Source: Tubulanus polymorphus (taxonomy: Eukaryota > Nemertea > Palaeonemertea > Tubulaniformes > Tubulanidae). From it: a DNA stretch of 64,000 nt. Shown in pieces: positions 26,401-36,766 of this stretch. Position 1 is the first letter of the stretch. Every line of letters starts with the position of its first letter. The stretch lies in NCBI RefSeq assembly GCF_964204645.1, contig NC_134026.1, positions 9,063,450-9,127,449 on the forward strand, in the 5' to 3' direction. The notes beneath the pieces are model-generated. The model saw only the letters and a list, made by a program, of their open reading frames with translations, was not told the origin of the DNA and ran no database searches. The position numbers were made by a program, and so were the translations under genes.

Positions 26401-27315
26401 TGGACAGAACTTAGTGTCTTTGTATTCTTCAGTTACCGGGTGACAATATGGATGACACACTAAAAACAGATTAAAATATATTTAGAATTTTAATTTTAAC
26501 TCATAAAGTATATACGTCTACTTGGGAAAAGGATATTACCAAACCAGTCAATATGTTATTACTAGCCAAGATCCCGCCACTCAAGGATGGTTTAGATTTA
26601 AGAATTAATCCATGCCTAGTATGTTATATCTAAGGAGTTCTGTGTGAGTCGATGTGCACTATGTCATCAATAATGGCGTTTCAAAATAACAATTGCGGCA
26701 TGTATTTTGTAATGAATAAATATATTTCGTAACTGTTATTTTATTTTTGATGATTATTGGTTGGTTTTCTATTATTTGTGATGTATTCAAATCCAAAATA
26801 ACTTCATTGATAATTGCAAATCATAAGATAGAAAATTAAGATGAAGATAACTTTTACAAGTAAATAGATAAAAAATCAAGACGGACTAAACAAAAATACT
26901 GTGTTTTTTAATAGATCAAAACACGAAGGACTGAAAAGATTATTTCCTTTTTAAGATGATGATTTTTGCAGAATTCTGGGAGGTAGATTCGAAGTCCAAG
27001 TAATTCAAATAAAAAGCCTTGCATCTTGAAAGCACAGGCAACAATACGAGTATTATCAACAAACTATTATCTCTATCAATACCCCTATGACATCGTTCAA
27101 CTGCCTAGCATTCGACGGGGTCAAAAAGGAAGTATTCAAAGGTGCGAACTTTTCAGGATTAGCCAGGCTTTATACCGCTGCATTAAATCAGTGTTGTTCA
27201 TAGAGATTATCGGGGAGATTTGAGCTATTTTTGAAGGGACCTTACGTCGATTTGTAGCACTCGGTAGAAAACACGAAATCACTATCACCGCAACTACAGT
27301 TGACCGATCGTACAT
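20475..27315 (-). CDS. Shisa/WBP1/VOPP1-like single-pass membrane protein with two Cys modules and PPxY tail
   Basis: Five exons on the minus strand: 27315-27246, 26459-26310, 25926-25740, 23205-23078 and 20839-20475. All join in phase to a 299-residue protein. Residues 1 to about 20 form a signal peptide (STVVAVIVISCFLPSA). Two related Cys modules follow: C25-x3-C29-x12-C42-x5-CC-x8-CC59 and C89-x3-C93-x10-C104-x3-CC-x7-CC118. A membrane segment lies at about 147-169, followed by the stop-transfer KRR. The cytoplasmic tail is Pro-rich with PPxY motifs PPDY (223-226) and PPSY (250-253) that could bind WW-domain E3 ligases. CC...CC ectodomain, single membrane span and PPxY tail are the layout of the Shisa-like six-cysteine family. 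The exact subfamily cannot be named, and two modules in one protein is unusual. Confidence 0.82.
21026..22000. mobile_element. Non-autonomous hAT-like element
   Basis: Inverted ends CAGGGGCGGATCCAG and CTGGATCCGCCCCTG, flanked on both sides by CTATG (five shared bases; a full 8-bp match is not present). The interior repeatedly contains AGGGGCAC in degenerate form, with no ORF. It lies in intron 4 of the Shisa-like gene. Terminal sequence and length suit a hAT-derived MITE. Confidence 0.75.
22090..22530. repeat. ~152-bp tandem repeat, about three copies
   Basis: A block beginning CCCCCTGGTGACCATAT recurs at about 22113, 22265 and 22418, each followed by related AATGACCTTGA and ACTCACCACAATCAT motifs. 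Copies are about 80-90% alike by eye and non-coding. Confidence 0.8.
22540..22690. repeat. Dispersed repeat with TCTGTAAAAACAG ends
   Basis: Contains inverted AGATCTGTAAAAACAGAT and TCTGTTTTTACAGATCT and a central CCTCTGACGATGAGGC. A related inverted copy at about 16915-17045 carries CTTCTGTAAAAACAG and CTCATCATCAGAGGAAC. It is probably a MITE; no target duplication was established. Confidence 0.6.
23870..23972 (-). mobile_element. tRNA-derived SINE fragment
   Basis: On the minus strand it has an A box-like TAGCTCGGTGAG followed about 50 bp later by a B box GGTTCGAGTCC, the internal pol III promoter layout. It does not fold as a clean tRNA, so it is read as a SINE head rather than a tRNA gene. 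It lies in intron 3 of the Shisa-like gene. Confidence 0.6.
25025..25318. mobile_element. Degenerate MITE (CCATTCATTTATTA family), copy 1
   Basis: The left end reads GAACCATTCATTTATTATCT and the right end GTACGTAATAAATGAATGGT, inverted with mismatches. A better-preserved copy lies at 53458-53619. Confidence 0.65.
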
Positions 27316-28776
27316 TTTCGCGTAACCGATGACGAAATGACCGCAGCGATTCTTTTCGTCGATGAGTCTTAAGTTTCCGTATTGTAAAAATGTCAAAGTT
27401 TCCGTTTTAAGAAGGTATAAAATGTAAAATCCAGTTGTCTCCTCGACTATCAAATCCGTGATTAAACTCTACGTGTTGAAATATTCTTCAAATCTCCCAT
27501 ACAAGGTCAATTTGCACAATTAAGTTTCTACGTATGATTCCAGGAATAGGCTTATATTTATAGTGACGATAAACAAGTTAATAACAATTTATACTTCCCT
27601 ATAAAACACCATTACACATCGAATATTGTTTTTTTAAAAACAAAATTTAAGGGAATTCCTTAGCTTAATATAAATACAACTCGTCCCTTATTGTAACAAT
27701 GAACGCATAGAATAGAGTACAAAACATTCTATAGGCGCTATATAACCGAGATCCACAAAAGACGCGCTGAGAAAAAAAACAACTCTGTTCTTTTATGGAT
27801 ATTTATCTCAACCCGGCTGTAATAGTTTTAACTTCGTACAAATTTACCTGCTTGTTATGTTCGGAAAAATGATCTATTTTTTCACGGGCAATAATCTCAA
27901 AACTACAAACCTTGAAACAAATTGAGCATATCATTTTTACCCATGGAACCTGTATCTAAGGGACATTCAAATGATTAGTTTCATAATCATATTTTTGTAT
28001 CCAATTATGGCTAGCCTACTGCTGCACCCTAGGCATGGATTTCATACCCGTACGTAAGACTTTAATGGAGAGGGTCAAAATTACATACATTTTTAAGTCT
28101 ACTACTGACCCCCCTCCCGTAGGCCTGGGCGTGCAGACTTGCATCATACATCGTTTTACTGCGGAGAATTTCTTGTCAGGAGATATGTAAATACAGTAGA
28201 CTCCGTTGAAGTCATCAGATCTTTTGGAACTGTCGAATCTTATCCAACTTCGCCGTTTTTCGAGTTGAACTTTTATCCAATTTTTGATAAAAATTTTGGT
28301 TTACTGTTGCCGATGGTAATTATGTTAGAAAATAATTACCCAGACAATTTCAACTCCTTCATCGTACATCTGATTTCCATAATGTTTTAGTATTTTTACA
28401 TAAAAATCGAAGGATATAGACATATCTTTGTCATTACTATAATATACAGTTTATTTCCAAGTAGGGAATATGAATTCCTCGGGCGACCCCAAACCGGATG
28501 TTTTCTTATGGTTTACACGAATGATAATTGAATAGATACATTAAGTCACTAATTCTTATTCCTGAAAGCGATTAAGAAATCTACAGAAATTCATTTAAAG
28601 TAGCCTTTGATCGACTTTCGTTTATAATCTGGTTCATTGCAAAGTTAAGGAGAGCTGTTTCTGGGGAATCGATTGGGTTTAACCTGTTCTTCTGAAATAC
28701 TGAGCTGTCAGAAGTAATGATCGTAAGTGGCTAACTCTGAAATTGATACACCTGAAGATATCTAACGAAATAAGTA

Positions 28777-28901
28777 CAGGGCCCAGTTTCACGAAAAAGT
28801 TTAAGCCTAAAACGGTTAAGTTTGAATTGTTGTCCTCATTGAATCCAATGGCAATTACAACAACAATTTGAGTTAAACTTTTTTGTGAAACTGAACCCAG
28901 G
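28777..28901. mobile_element. Short palindromic MITE (GGGCCCAGTTTC family), copy 2
   Basis: Opens with CAGGGCCCAGTTTCACGAAA and closes with TTTTTTGTGAAACTGAACCC. The internal TTTAAGCCTAAA and CGGTTAAGTTTGAATTGTTG match copy 1 at 2172-2303 closely. Confidence 0.75.
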
Positions 28902-29703
28902 GGAAGAAGTTAAAGTACAGAAATTGGTAAGAAATGCAGGGGTAGATACGAGGCTGGCTGAAAGGGGGGTTCACCTCATATGACAAGGGCTCTCTTTTAC
29001 TCATGGCGGGCATCCCGGCCGCAGGCGCAATTCCCTCGCAGGGGTCCTCCTCCAGAAAATCTTGAAAATGTAGGTACATTTTTATGATAAATAAATAATA
29101 GGCCTATGTGTCTTATATAGGCCTAGCACTAAATCGTGCTTTACATTTTCAGTATTATTACCCCGGCCAATTTTATACTCTAGGCCTAACATGTATCAGT
29201 CATCTCTCCCTGGGGAGAAGTAACACCGAGCTGCTAACAAGCACTCAGGAGTCATCTATCAGGCCAGGTACCCATTTTTACTCCTGGGTGGAGAGAGGCA
29301 ATGAGGCTTACAAAGAAACGACAATGAATTTTAAATCAAACTTGTACACGAAGTAACAAAATAAATTTTTGCTTAAGCACATTAAATTCGTTTTAGCTTT
29401 ACAGTGGTTCGATTGATGAACTCTGGAATTTTCCATTTTTTCCACCAACTTTTTCAAATTCATTCAAAGTTTCAATAACAGTTGTATTTACTCAGAATAG
29501 ACCTATAGAGGAGCCGTATTAACCAGGGGTGGATCCAGGGGCAAATATTGACAGGAGCACAAAGAAATGAAAAGGGCATAGGCCTATTTACTGAAAAAGT
29601 TCACACCGCCAAAATAAGGGTCTGGAAATTTTCTTTCAGTCGTTTACAATTATGTTATTCCTTACTTAGACATATGTTCTCATTATTCCTTATATATAAC
29701 GAA

Positions 29704-30095
29704 GTGGCTACTCGTACGGACCCGTACGAATAATTCCGTAGGCTATTCGTACGCACCCGTCGGATAACTCTGGAATTATGATTACGGGAAGGGATAGGGT
29801 TAGGGTAAGGTGAGGCTATATCTAGTTAAAACATTCGACCGACTGTCAGCGAGCTCGGTGGTCTAGTGGTACGATGCTGCGCTAGTAATTTGCTGGCCCG
29901 GGTTCGAGTCTCGCTCTATCCGCTATTTTTCTCTAACTCTATTCTCCACACTTTCCTTGAATTTTTCTAAGTCGTGCACCTCTGTACGCATGCGCGGCGT
30001 TAATCGGCCAATCAGCGACAGTTATTAGCGTACAGATCCTAGTCCCGTACGAATAGTCTCCAGAGTAATCCGTATGGGTCCGTACGAGTAGCCAC
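29704..30095. mobile_element. TIR element with an embedded tRNA-like SINE core
   Basis: Ends are inverted: GTGGCTACTCGTACGGACCC at the left and GGGTCCGTACGAGTAGCCAC at the right. Inside, 29848-29924 is tRNA-like on the plus strand with A box TGGTCTAGTGG and B box GGTTCGAGTCT. A related tRNA-like core lies in the opposite orientation at about 57875-57945, followed by matching flank and a remnant TATAGCCACTTCG near 58157. So the core and its flanks move as one family. No exact target duplication was seen. Confidence 0.72.
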
Positions 30096-30193
30096 AGCGT
30101 ATATATAAATATATCCTCTTACTGCCTTATTCACAGACTGCAAGCAATAATTTCAAACTTGTATTGAATTGCAGCACCGGGAAAATTTCAGTA

Positions 30194-30502
30194 GATGTTA
30201 GATCCTATAACCGACTCGTCGCGCATGCGCATTGACTGTCTGGACTAAGAAAACTTTTGAAAAATGTCTAAAAATGTGGGATTTGAACACAGGACATGAG
30301 TGTAAGCGTAACGTTATCTCACAGGGCTAGCACTGCTACCTTAGGGAGCCAATGATTTATATTGTAACTACCTGTACTAAAGCCTCACCTAACCCTAACC
30401 CTAAAGCCTCTTGATACTAACCATTCCGATCTTCAGACGTAGTTTCATCGGTTGAAAAAGCCGCCATTTTGAGTACGACTCGGTTATAGGATCTCTAACA
30501 TT
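30194..30502. mobile_element. TIR element with TAGATCCTATAACCGA ends
   Basis: The left end contains TAGATCCTATAACCGACTCG and the right end CGACTCGGTTATAGGATCTC, inverted around a 260-bp interior that includes a short TAACCCTAACCC stretch. No ORF. Confidence 0.7.
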
Positions 30503-31703
30503 TACCGAAAATTTCATTCAAGTTTTTTGACGCCTCATAAAACATTACCATTATGAAACCTAAACAATGATAACCATTCAGCGTCATTTTACTAACGACA
30601 ACAGTAAATCGATGTGCAAAACGTCACAGGTTTATGTGTACACATACAAGCTATTTGGCAAAATATTATTGATAAAGATGTAGAATGGCTCCCTGGGATT
30701 ATATAATGACCTCTATTTGAACGTCGAAATGTTATATCGCATTGAATATCGTGAGAAGACGTATTGTAATAGTAAAGGATGTATGATTATATCAGGAGCG
30801 GCAGGGATAAATAGAAATGATAAGTAAATCGGATTATTCGGTTAAATGGCGGATGTATACACGATTTGGAAGTCTGATATAAAAGTCAGACCCTGACATG
30901 GGGATGCTAGTGGAATGACGAAGCTATCTACGATCTGAGTTGGGCCAGCGTGAATTTCATCGGCGGCTACAAGTGGTCTATATAAAAACGTGTAAACATA
31001 TAATTTCGATATTCAAATGTTTTAGAAAATATGTTCGATATTAGACGTATGCAGGTTTCATGAGATTAGCAATTTATAATAGCATAGCTGTCATATACGG
31101 CTCCGCGTCCACTGATGGCATGTGTATAAGGTGACAATTCAATTCAATACATTATTGATCCTTATTACATTGAAATTCCGGGATAAAATTCCAAAAATCA
31201 ATAAATTTGCAAATTTTAAAATAAGAAAATACAAGACACACGGGTAATTCATACAGAATAACATGAATAAGTTATTTAAATGACAATGTCTACTTCAACC
31301 CAGACTCAAGTCTAGGATATCAAGTGACAGTCAGACCGGGCCCCAGGACCGGGCTGGCTGGCTACACGATATGCTCAAAGTCATGATGAAGCAGACATCA
31401 GAAGTGCTCTTTCTTCAACCATGGAGGCAATGAAGTTGCAGGCCAGCTTAGAGGCAAAAGTAAATCGAAGTCACAAGTTGACAATTTTTTTTTTTAATTA
31501 GACCAGTCGAAGACTGTATCATCTACCCAATCGCCAAATCTCATAATTCCCGAAATTTCTTAAAACTTCGATTTCAAATTTGCAATTCCACATTAGCTTA
31601 TACCAGAAATTCTACAATTTTTTCGCAGGCGTCAAATAATTTATTGAAGTTAATTTTCTAGTTCTTCTTAATAATGGAAGATGCAGAGGTTCTAATTACT
31701 CAC

Positions 31704-31791
31704 ATCACCCATTCATAATGTGAATGGAATAGAGATTTCGATGTCTGCAGTCCAGACCCAGAGATGATGACAAGTAAGACGAATTCAGCAT
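31704..31791 (-). pseudogene. Degenerate copy of TRNAU1AP exon 1 with its 5' splice site
   Basis: Minus-strand sequence matching TRNAU1AP exon 1 (18953-18864) and running through the GTGAGTAAT splice donor into the first intron bases. It is 88 bp against 90 in the functional exon, so the frame is lost, and it ends in a stop (ATGGGTGAT has become AATGGGTGA). Retention of the intron donor shows duplication at DNA level rather than a processed copy. The upstream flank is homologous to the TRNAU1AP promoter, but is interrupted after 31808 and resumes at 45627. Confidence 0.85.
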
Positions 31792-32289
31792 GATTTAGAT
31801 CGATTTTCGGAAACAGGTTAAACTGCAGCTATGCAGCATGTCCCGTGAGAGGACCTGGGGCCTGTGACGGGACAAGGATGTCCCGTCACAGGTCCCGATG
31901 GAAAATGAAAACTTTGCATTTCGTAGACGAAATGTCGGAAGAAACTGCACTCGATTGGTTACTATATACACTCAAAATAATGTTAAGAACATGTTAATAA
32001 TCGAAATTTGTTCGTAATTTTATTATTTCAGATCAATGATATCATCAAATCGAAACATTAAATGTAATAATGAAGATCGGATCAAGAGAAGACAGAACCA
32101 CAGCTATCGAAATTTCAATTTTTAGTGTATAGACTGACTCATACTATCGAAAATAAAGTGAATGTATCTTGACAATTTTGGTGCCAATGGTGTTAGTAAC
32201 CGTATGTTAAGCGTTACACTGCAAACAAAAGTAAAAGTGGAGGGGGCAACTTAATGGCCCTAGATCACTCTCGAGAGAGAATTCAAAGT

Positions 32290-33042
32290 GAGGGACCCGA
32301 TTCAACACACTGTCCCGTGAGAAGACCCGATTCAACTTACTGTCCCGTGAGAGGACCCGATTTCAAATACTGTCCCGTGAGAGGACCCGATTCAACACAC
32401 TGTCCCGTGAGAGGGCCCGATTTTAAATACTGTCCCGTGGGAGGACTCGATTCAACACACTGTCCCGTGAGAGGACCCGATTCAACACACTGTCCCGTGA
32501 GAGGGCCCGATTTTAAATACTGTCCCGTGGGAGGACTCGATTCAACACACTGTCCCGTGAGAGGACCTGATTCAACACACTGTCCCGTGAGAGGACCCGA
32601 TTTCAAATAATGTCCCGTGAGAGGGCCCGATTCAACACACTGTCCCGCGAAGGAACCCGATTTTAAATACTGTCCCGCGAGAGGGCCCGATTCAACACAC
32701 TGTCCCGTGAGAGGACCCGGTTTCAAATAATGTCCCGCGAGAGGGCCCGTATCAACACACTGTCCCGTGAGAGGACCCGATTTTAAATACTGTCCCGTGA
32801 GAAGACCCGAATCAACTTGCTGTCCCGTGAGAGGGCCCGGTTTCAAATAATGTCCCGTGAGAGGGCCCGATTCAACACACTGTCCCGTGAGAGGACCCGA
32901 TTTCTAATACTGTCCCGTGAGAGGACCCGAATCAACTTGCTGTCCCATGAGAGGACCCGGTTTCAAATAATGTCCCGTGAGAGGACCCGATTCAACACAC
33001 TGTCCCGTGAGAGGACCCGATTCAACACACTGTCCCGTGAGC
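32290..33042. repeat. 30-bp satellite array, left arm
   Basis: About 25 head-to-tail 30-bp units, each with a constant half containing TGTCCCGTGAGAGGACCCGA and a variable 10-bp half (TTCAACACAC, TTTCAAATA-, TTTTAAATA- or ATCAACTTG-type). Because 30 is divisible by three, several frames stay open through it on both strands; these are not taken as genes. The last unit runs directly from GTCCCGTGAG into CCAAAAGTTGTTGAAT, which is the intron sequence that follows each of the 54-bp exons to the right. Confidence 0.95.
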
Positions 33043-33116
33043 CAAAAGTTGTTGAATGAGTATCTTTATGACAAATAGTGAATATTGGTGGAATATTTCT
33101 CTATTTTGATTTGTAG

Positions 33117-33453
33117 GTGTCCGGCGAACGACAGGACCAAGACGATGACGTGGGCGATGATATTTCAAACGTGAGTCAAAAGTTGTTGAATAAATATCTT
33201 TATGACAAATAGTGAATATTGGTGGAATATTTCTCTATTTTGATTTATAGGTATCCGGCGAACGACAGGACCAAGACGACGACGTGGACGATGATATTTC
33301 AAACGTGAGTCAAAAGTTGTTGAACGAAAAGTTGTTGAATAAATATCTTTATGACAAATAGTGAATATTGTTGGAATATTTCTCTATTTTGATTTATAGG
33401 TGTCCGGCGAACGACAGGACCAAGACGATGACGTGGGCGATGATATTTCAAAC
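33117..33453 (+). repeat. Threefold tandem duplication of a 54-bp phase-0 exon with its intron
   Basis: Three near-identical exons, 33117-33170, 33251-33304 and 33400-33453, each preceded by a ...TTTTGATTT(A/G)TAG acceptor and followed by a GTGAG donor. Each encodes VSGERQDQDDDV(G/D)DDISN. The period is about 134-149 bp, the difference being a short internal repeat of AAAAGTTGTTGAA. Phase 0 at both borders lets the number of copies vary without a frameshift. The next exon (33549) starts with the related VSAEDGW. Confidence 0.88.
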
Positions 33454-35324
33454 GTGAGCCAAAAGTTGTTGCATGAAAACTTCAATGTACAATATGAAAA
33501 AATGATCAAATATTGAAAAAAAATATATTTTACTGTATGAAATTACAGGTTTCCGCAGAAGACGGCTGGCTTAGATTGTATGACGACGTCTTTGATATAC
33601 AAAATCTCACCGAGGCAGAACAGATTAAAATCAGTATGAAGTTATCACTCAAAGAGTCACATCTCCGTCAGAGTGCAGAGAAAAGGCTTCAATCTCTAGT
33701 TTCCGAATCCAATCTGAATATTGTGTCGGTCGCGGATGACGGAAGCTGCTTTTTTTGCAGCTGTTGTCGAACAATTGAGGCGAGAAAACGTTGACATAAC
33801 AGCACATGAGCTACGATTAATGGCTGTTTCATACCTTTCTGAAAATAGATATTGCGCTGTAAGTAAATTAAAAACCCATTGATATATCAAGACAGACTAC
33901 AATAAATATTATATACACATATTATGGTTTGCTTCGCTGGATGGGGCTGATAAGGCCGACTTTCTGGAGTCTCATCTGACATGGCCATTATATCTTAATA
34001 AAATGAGACAAAGAACCACCTGGGCCGATGCTTTAGTTGTCCGTGCCACAGCTGACTGTTAAGGGAGACCAATGGTACTATATACCAGTTCAGAGCAGTC
34101 AAACATCAATATGATAGATCCTGTCGAATGTAAAAATGCTGAACCCATCTTACTAGGGCATATTCAAGATATTCACTACGTTGCCCTAGTAAAAAGGAGC
34201 TATATCCCAAGACGACGCGTGTCAGTCGAGAGTGTCAGAGGGTAACCTTGCGGCCTAACCCACGGAAGACGGTAAGTTGATAGTATATGCCATCCCTTCT
34301 GACTATTTGGCAAAAATAATACAGCCATCAGAAGCCTTGTTCATGTCAGCTAAGGGTTAATTAATTGAATTTCATAGCGTCAAAGTGACAGTTACCTCTG
34401 AGAACCGCAGAAAAAAAGAAGACGGGTTATCGATAAAGGAATCTACTGCGTTTGCAAGAAACCAGATGATGGAAGGTAAAGCTTAATTATATCATATAAG
34501 GTCAGGCTGTTGTTTTAAGATTCAGTCGTCATTGTCGAAAAAATCTTTTACCTTCACTTTCACTTTCACTTACCTTCACTTTCAAAATTTTCTGCATTTG
34601 CATTTTAGGAAGTATTTGCAATGCGATGAATGTAGTGGGTGGTTCCATCCGAAATGTATTGGTCTGAACGAAGATACTGTGGAGAAAATTGACTATAGAT
34701 GCGAAACGTGTTTTCAGGTAAGCGATGAACTAAAAAAATATTTTGATCAAATAAGCTATGCCTATATCCTTGCTATGCTATCCTTTTATACAATGTGATT
34801 GCATTCTTTTTATATAGGTACCTAAACGATTCATTAAGAGTCAGGTATGGAATCCGATACATAATGCATACGAAACTCTTGCCATTTTCCACTAGAAAGC
34901 AATGAATCAAATGTTTTTCTTTTCGCAGCTTGGCGCGGTTGAATATCACGTTTCTCGTATAATTAATGCCGAGATAAAAGACAAGAGGTAAATATTGTAC
35001 CTTAGTAGAAATCTCGCCAGTTTGTTGAATTTTTCAAACTTTTGTTGATAATATACAATCTTTGGTTTCAGAAGGCCGGAATTCAGGAGACATTTGGACT
35101 TGATTAACAAAGACCATGAAAGAGCCGAAAAAGAACTGAAAGGATATGGCTATGGGCTTTTAACTGATGAGGTAAGCATTGATAACAGAAAATATGAAAT
35201 GCGTACAAATAAATGAGCTTTCTTTCGATCATCGTAATATTCAATATTTTAAAGGGCCATGCATATCTCTATAGTGTAATGAAATCATACGTCAGCCCTA
35301 CCTTTGCGGACAAATCGTAAGTAT

Positions 35325-36594
35325 TGATCCGCAGCAAGATTCCGTAGTAACTAAAAAATGTTTGTAATGATGGTTTTGTTTGCGTTGGTGGTTTCTTTAT
35401 GGGTATCAGACAGCAAACGATGTGTGCAAGTTGTTGTTTGATGCTTTGATCTACCAGCGCTGACAATAAATCAGCCAGGGGTAAAAATAATTCTTCCTCG
35501 GTTCTTGTGCGTCGATATCTGGCAAACATTCAGAATTATTTTTAAAAACTTAAGGATAGACGGAACTGTAATTGGTTGGGTCGGAACGATGAGGTGCTTT
35601 GATAGTGTGGTTTGTGCAGGGATCTCGCTGTTACTTCTTGATACTCCCGACTACTTTCTATAAAAGGAAGAACCGGAAGTATAGGGAGACATGGTTGTTT
35701 TGCTTTATCCTGTAGTATTATAGAGTTAGTTAAATTATAAATGAAAATTGGTATAATAAGTATAGAATGATTTTAGATTTGATAATTAATTACATTGTAT
35801 TTCTGAATCAAAAGTTTACTATTGTTGATTGGAAAAAGAAACGATGAGTTTGTTCCATAATCTAGGTGAAAACTAAGTTTTGAAAATATATCTAAATTAA
35901 GTATCCTGGATGTTAATTAAGGACAAGACCTTTATAATCGCTTAAGTTTTATGGAAGTTTAATTGTGGCAAATATCAATACTAGCTCTCTAAGGTTTCTG
36001 TTGGTGTACATGTCTGTTGGTAACTCGTAGAGAATAGCTGCTCTCTCAACGATGATGAGTAGGGAGTGAGTAAATCAAAGCGCGTTATGACAGGAGGGTT
36101 GGAAAGAAAAGTTACTTTGGCAAATCAGTTTCTCAAATAATTTTAGATTAGCGAATCATTAAGGCTAATTCTACATGTCCAAAACCGTCATGACAGCTAG
36201 GTTGCTGCTCCTTGCCAAAAGTCGAACGGGAGAGTCGGCATTCTAGGAATGTCGATCTTTTCTATAAAAAGAGGCCCGCAGTCTTGAGAAAGCAGAGTTA
36301 CCAGGGACGCTCGTTATAGATACTTGAGGTTTGGGTGGAAATACCAGAATTAAGACGGGTTACCAACAGTAGTGTACAATAGGAATTTGGAGTTAGGAAT
36401 TGGACTGTGTACTATCTGGAGTTATTACTATCATCAAGGTAAATAAAATCTATATTATTATTATTATATTCAATCGGAATTTCGGCATTTTAGTTTAATT
36501 AGTTGGGTTTGTGCACGGACACGTTCTCTCGCCAGGGACCGATCTTTACGTTTTTTATTCAACGATTAAGGAGAGGATTGTGACCGGTGTATCA
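35325..36594 (+). mobile_element. 5' LTR of gag-pro retrotransposon
   Basis: 1270 bp, TG...CA ends (TGATCCGCAG to GGTGTATCA), same length as the 3' LTR at 41704-42973 and identical in all blocks I compared. Preceded by GTAT (35321-35324), repeated after the 3' LTR (42974-42977). A TATAAAAA box lies at 36263-36270 and an AATAAA at 36442-36447, giving a plausible U3-R-U5 layout. Confidence 0.95.
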
Positions 36595-36595
36595 T

Positions 36596-36613
36596 TGGTG
36601 CCGAAACCCGGGA
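36596..36613 (+). promoter_or_regulatory. Primer binding site, tRNA-Phe
   Basis: TGGTGCCGAAACCCGGGA begins one base after the LTR. It is the exact complement of the 3' 18 nucleotides of the usual animal tRNA-Phe(GAA), whose 5' end is GCCGAAA and whose 3' end is CCCGGGTTTCGGCACCA. Confidence 0.88.
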
Positions 36614-36766
36614 AATCAATAATCTTCGGTTTACGATAAACTTTTTACATTAATTGTTTAGTTTTGTTCAAATGGTACATATCTTCGTATGCTTTCACTG
36701 TGGTGCGAGGAACGCATTCTCTAAGAAGCGCCGCACTACAACCAACTCAACATACGAAAAGAAATT

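Larger units (their letters stand above)
27316..31703. other. Repeat-rich intergenic region
   Basis: No coding exon was recognised between the Shisa-like start codon and the TRNAU1AP exon-1 copy. It holds a GGGCCCAGTTTC MITE (28777-28901), a relative of the CCTAGGGAGAAGTAACA repeat (about 29206-29300), a TIR element containing a tRNA-like core (29704-30095) and a further TIR element (30194-30502). Several TAGGCCTA palindromes cluster at 29099-29188. Confidence 0.6.

Noticed and set aside
29848-29924. Functional tRNA gene
   Set aside because: A and B boxes are good but the acceptor stem does not pair, and a related copy with the same flanks exists at 57875-57945; it is a SINE core.
30380-30410. 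Telomeric repeat (CCCTAA)n
   Set aside because: Only two or three units inside a TIR element.
31704-31791. Retrocopy of TRNAU1AP
   Set aside because: The copy includes the intron's splice donor and promoter-side flank, so it arose at DNA level.
32254-33059. ORFs of 118, 169 and 80 codons in the 30-bp array as real proteins; also the array as a CRISPR
   Set aside because: Period divisible by three opens all frames on both strands. Units are head to tail with no unique spacers, and the host is a eukaryote.
35269-35529. Antisense ORF repeated in both LTRs (35269-35529 and 41684-41908)
   Set aside because: Present twice only because the LTR is; no domain and not placed behind a promoter.
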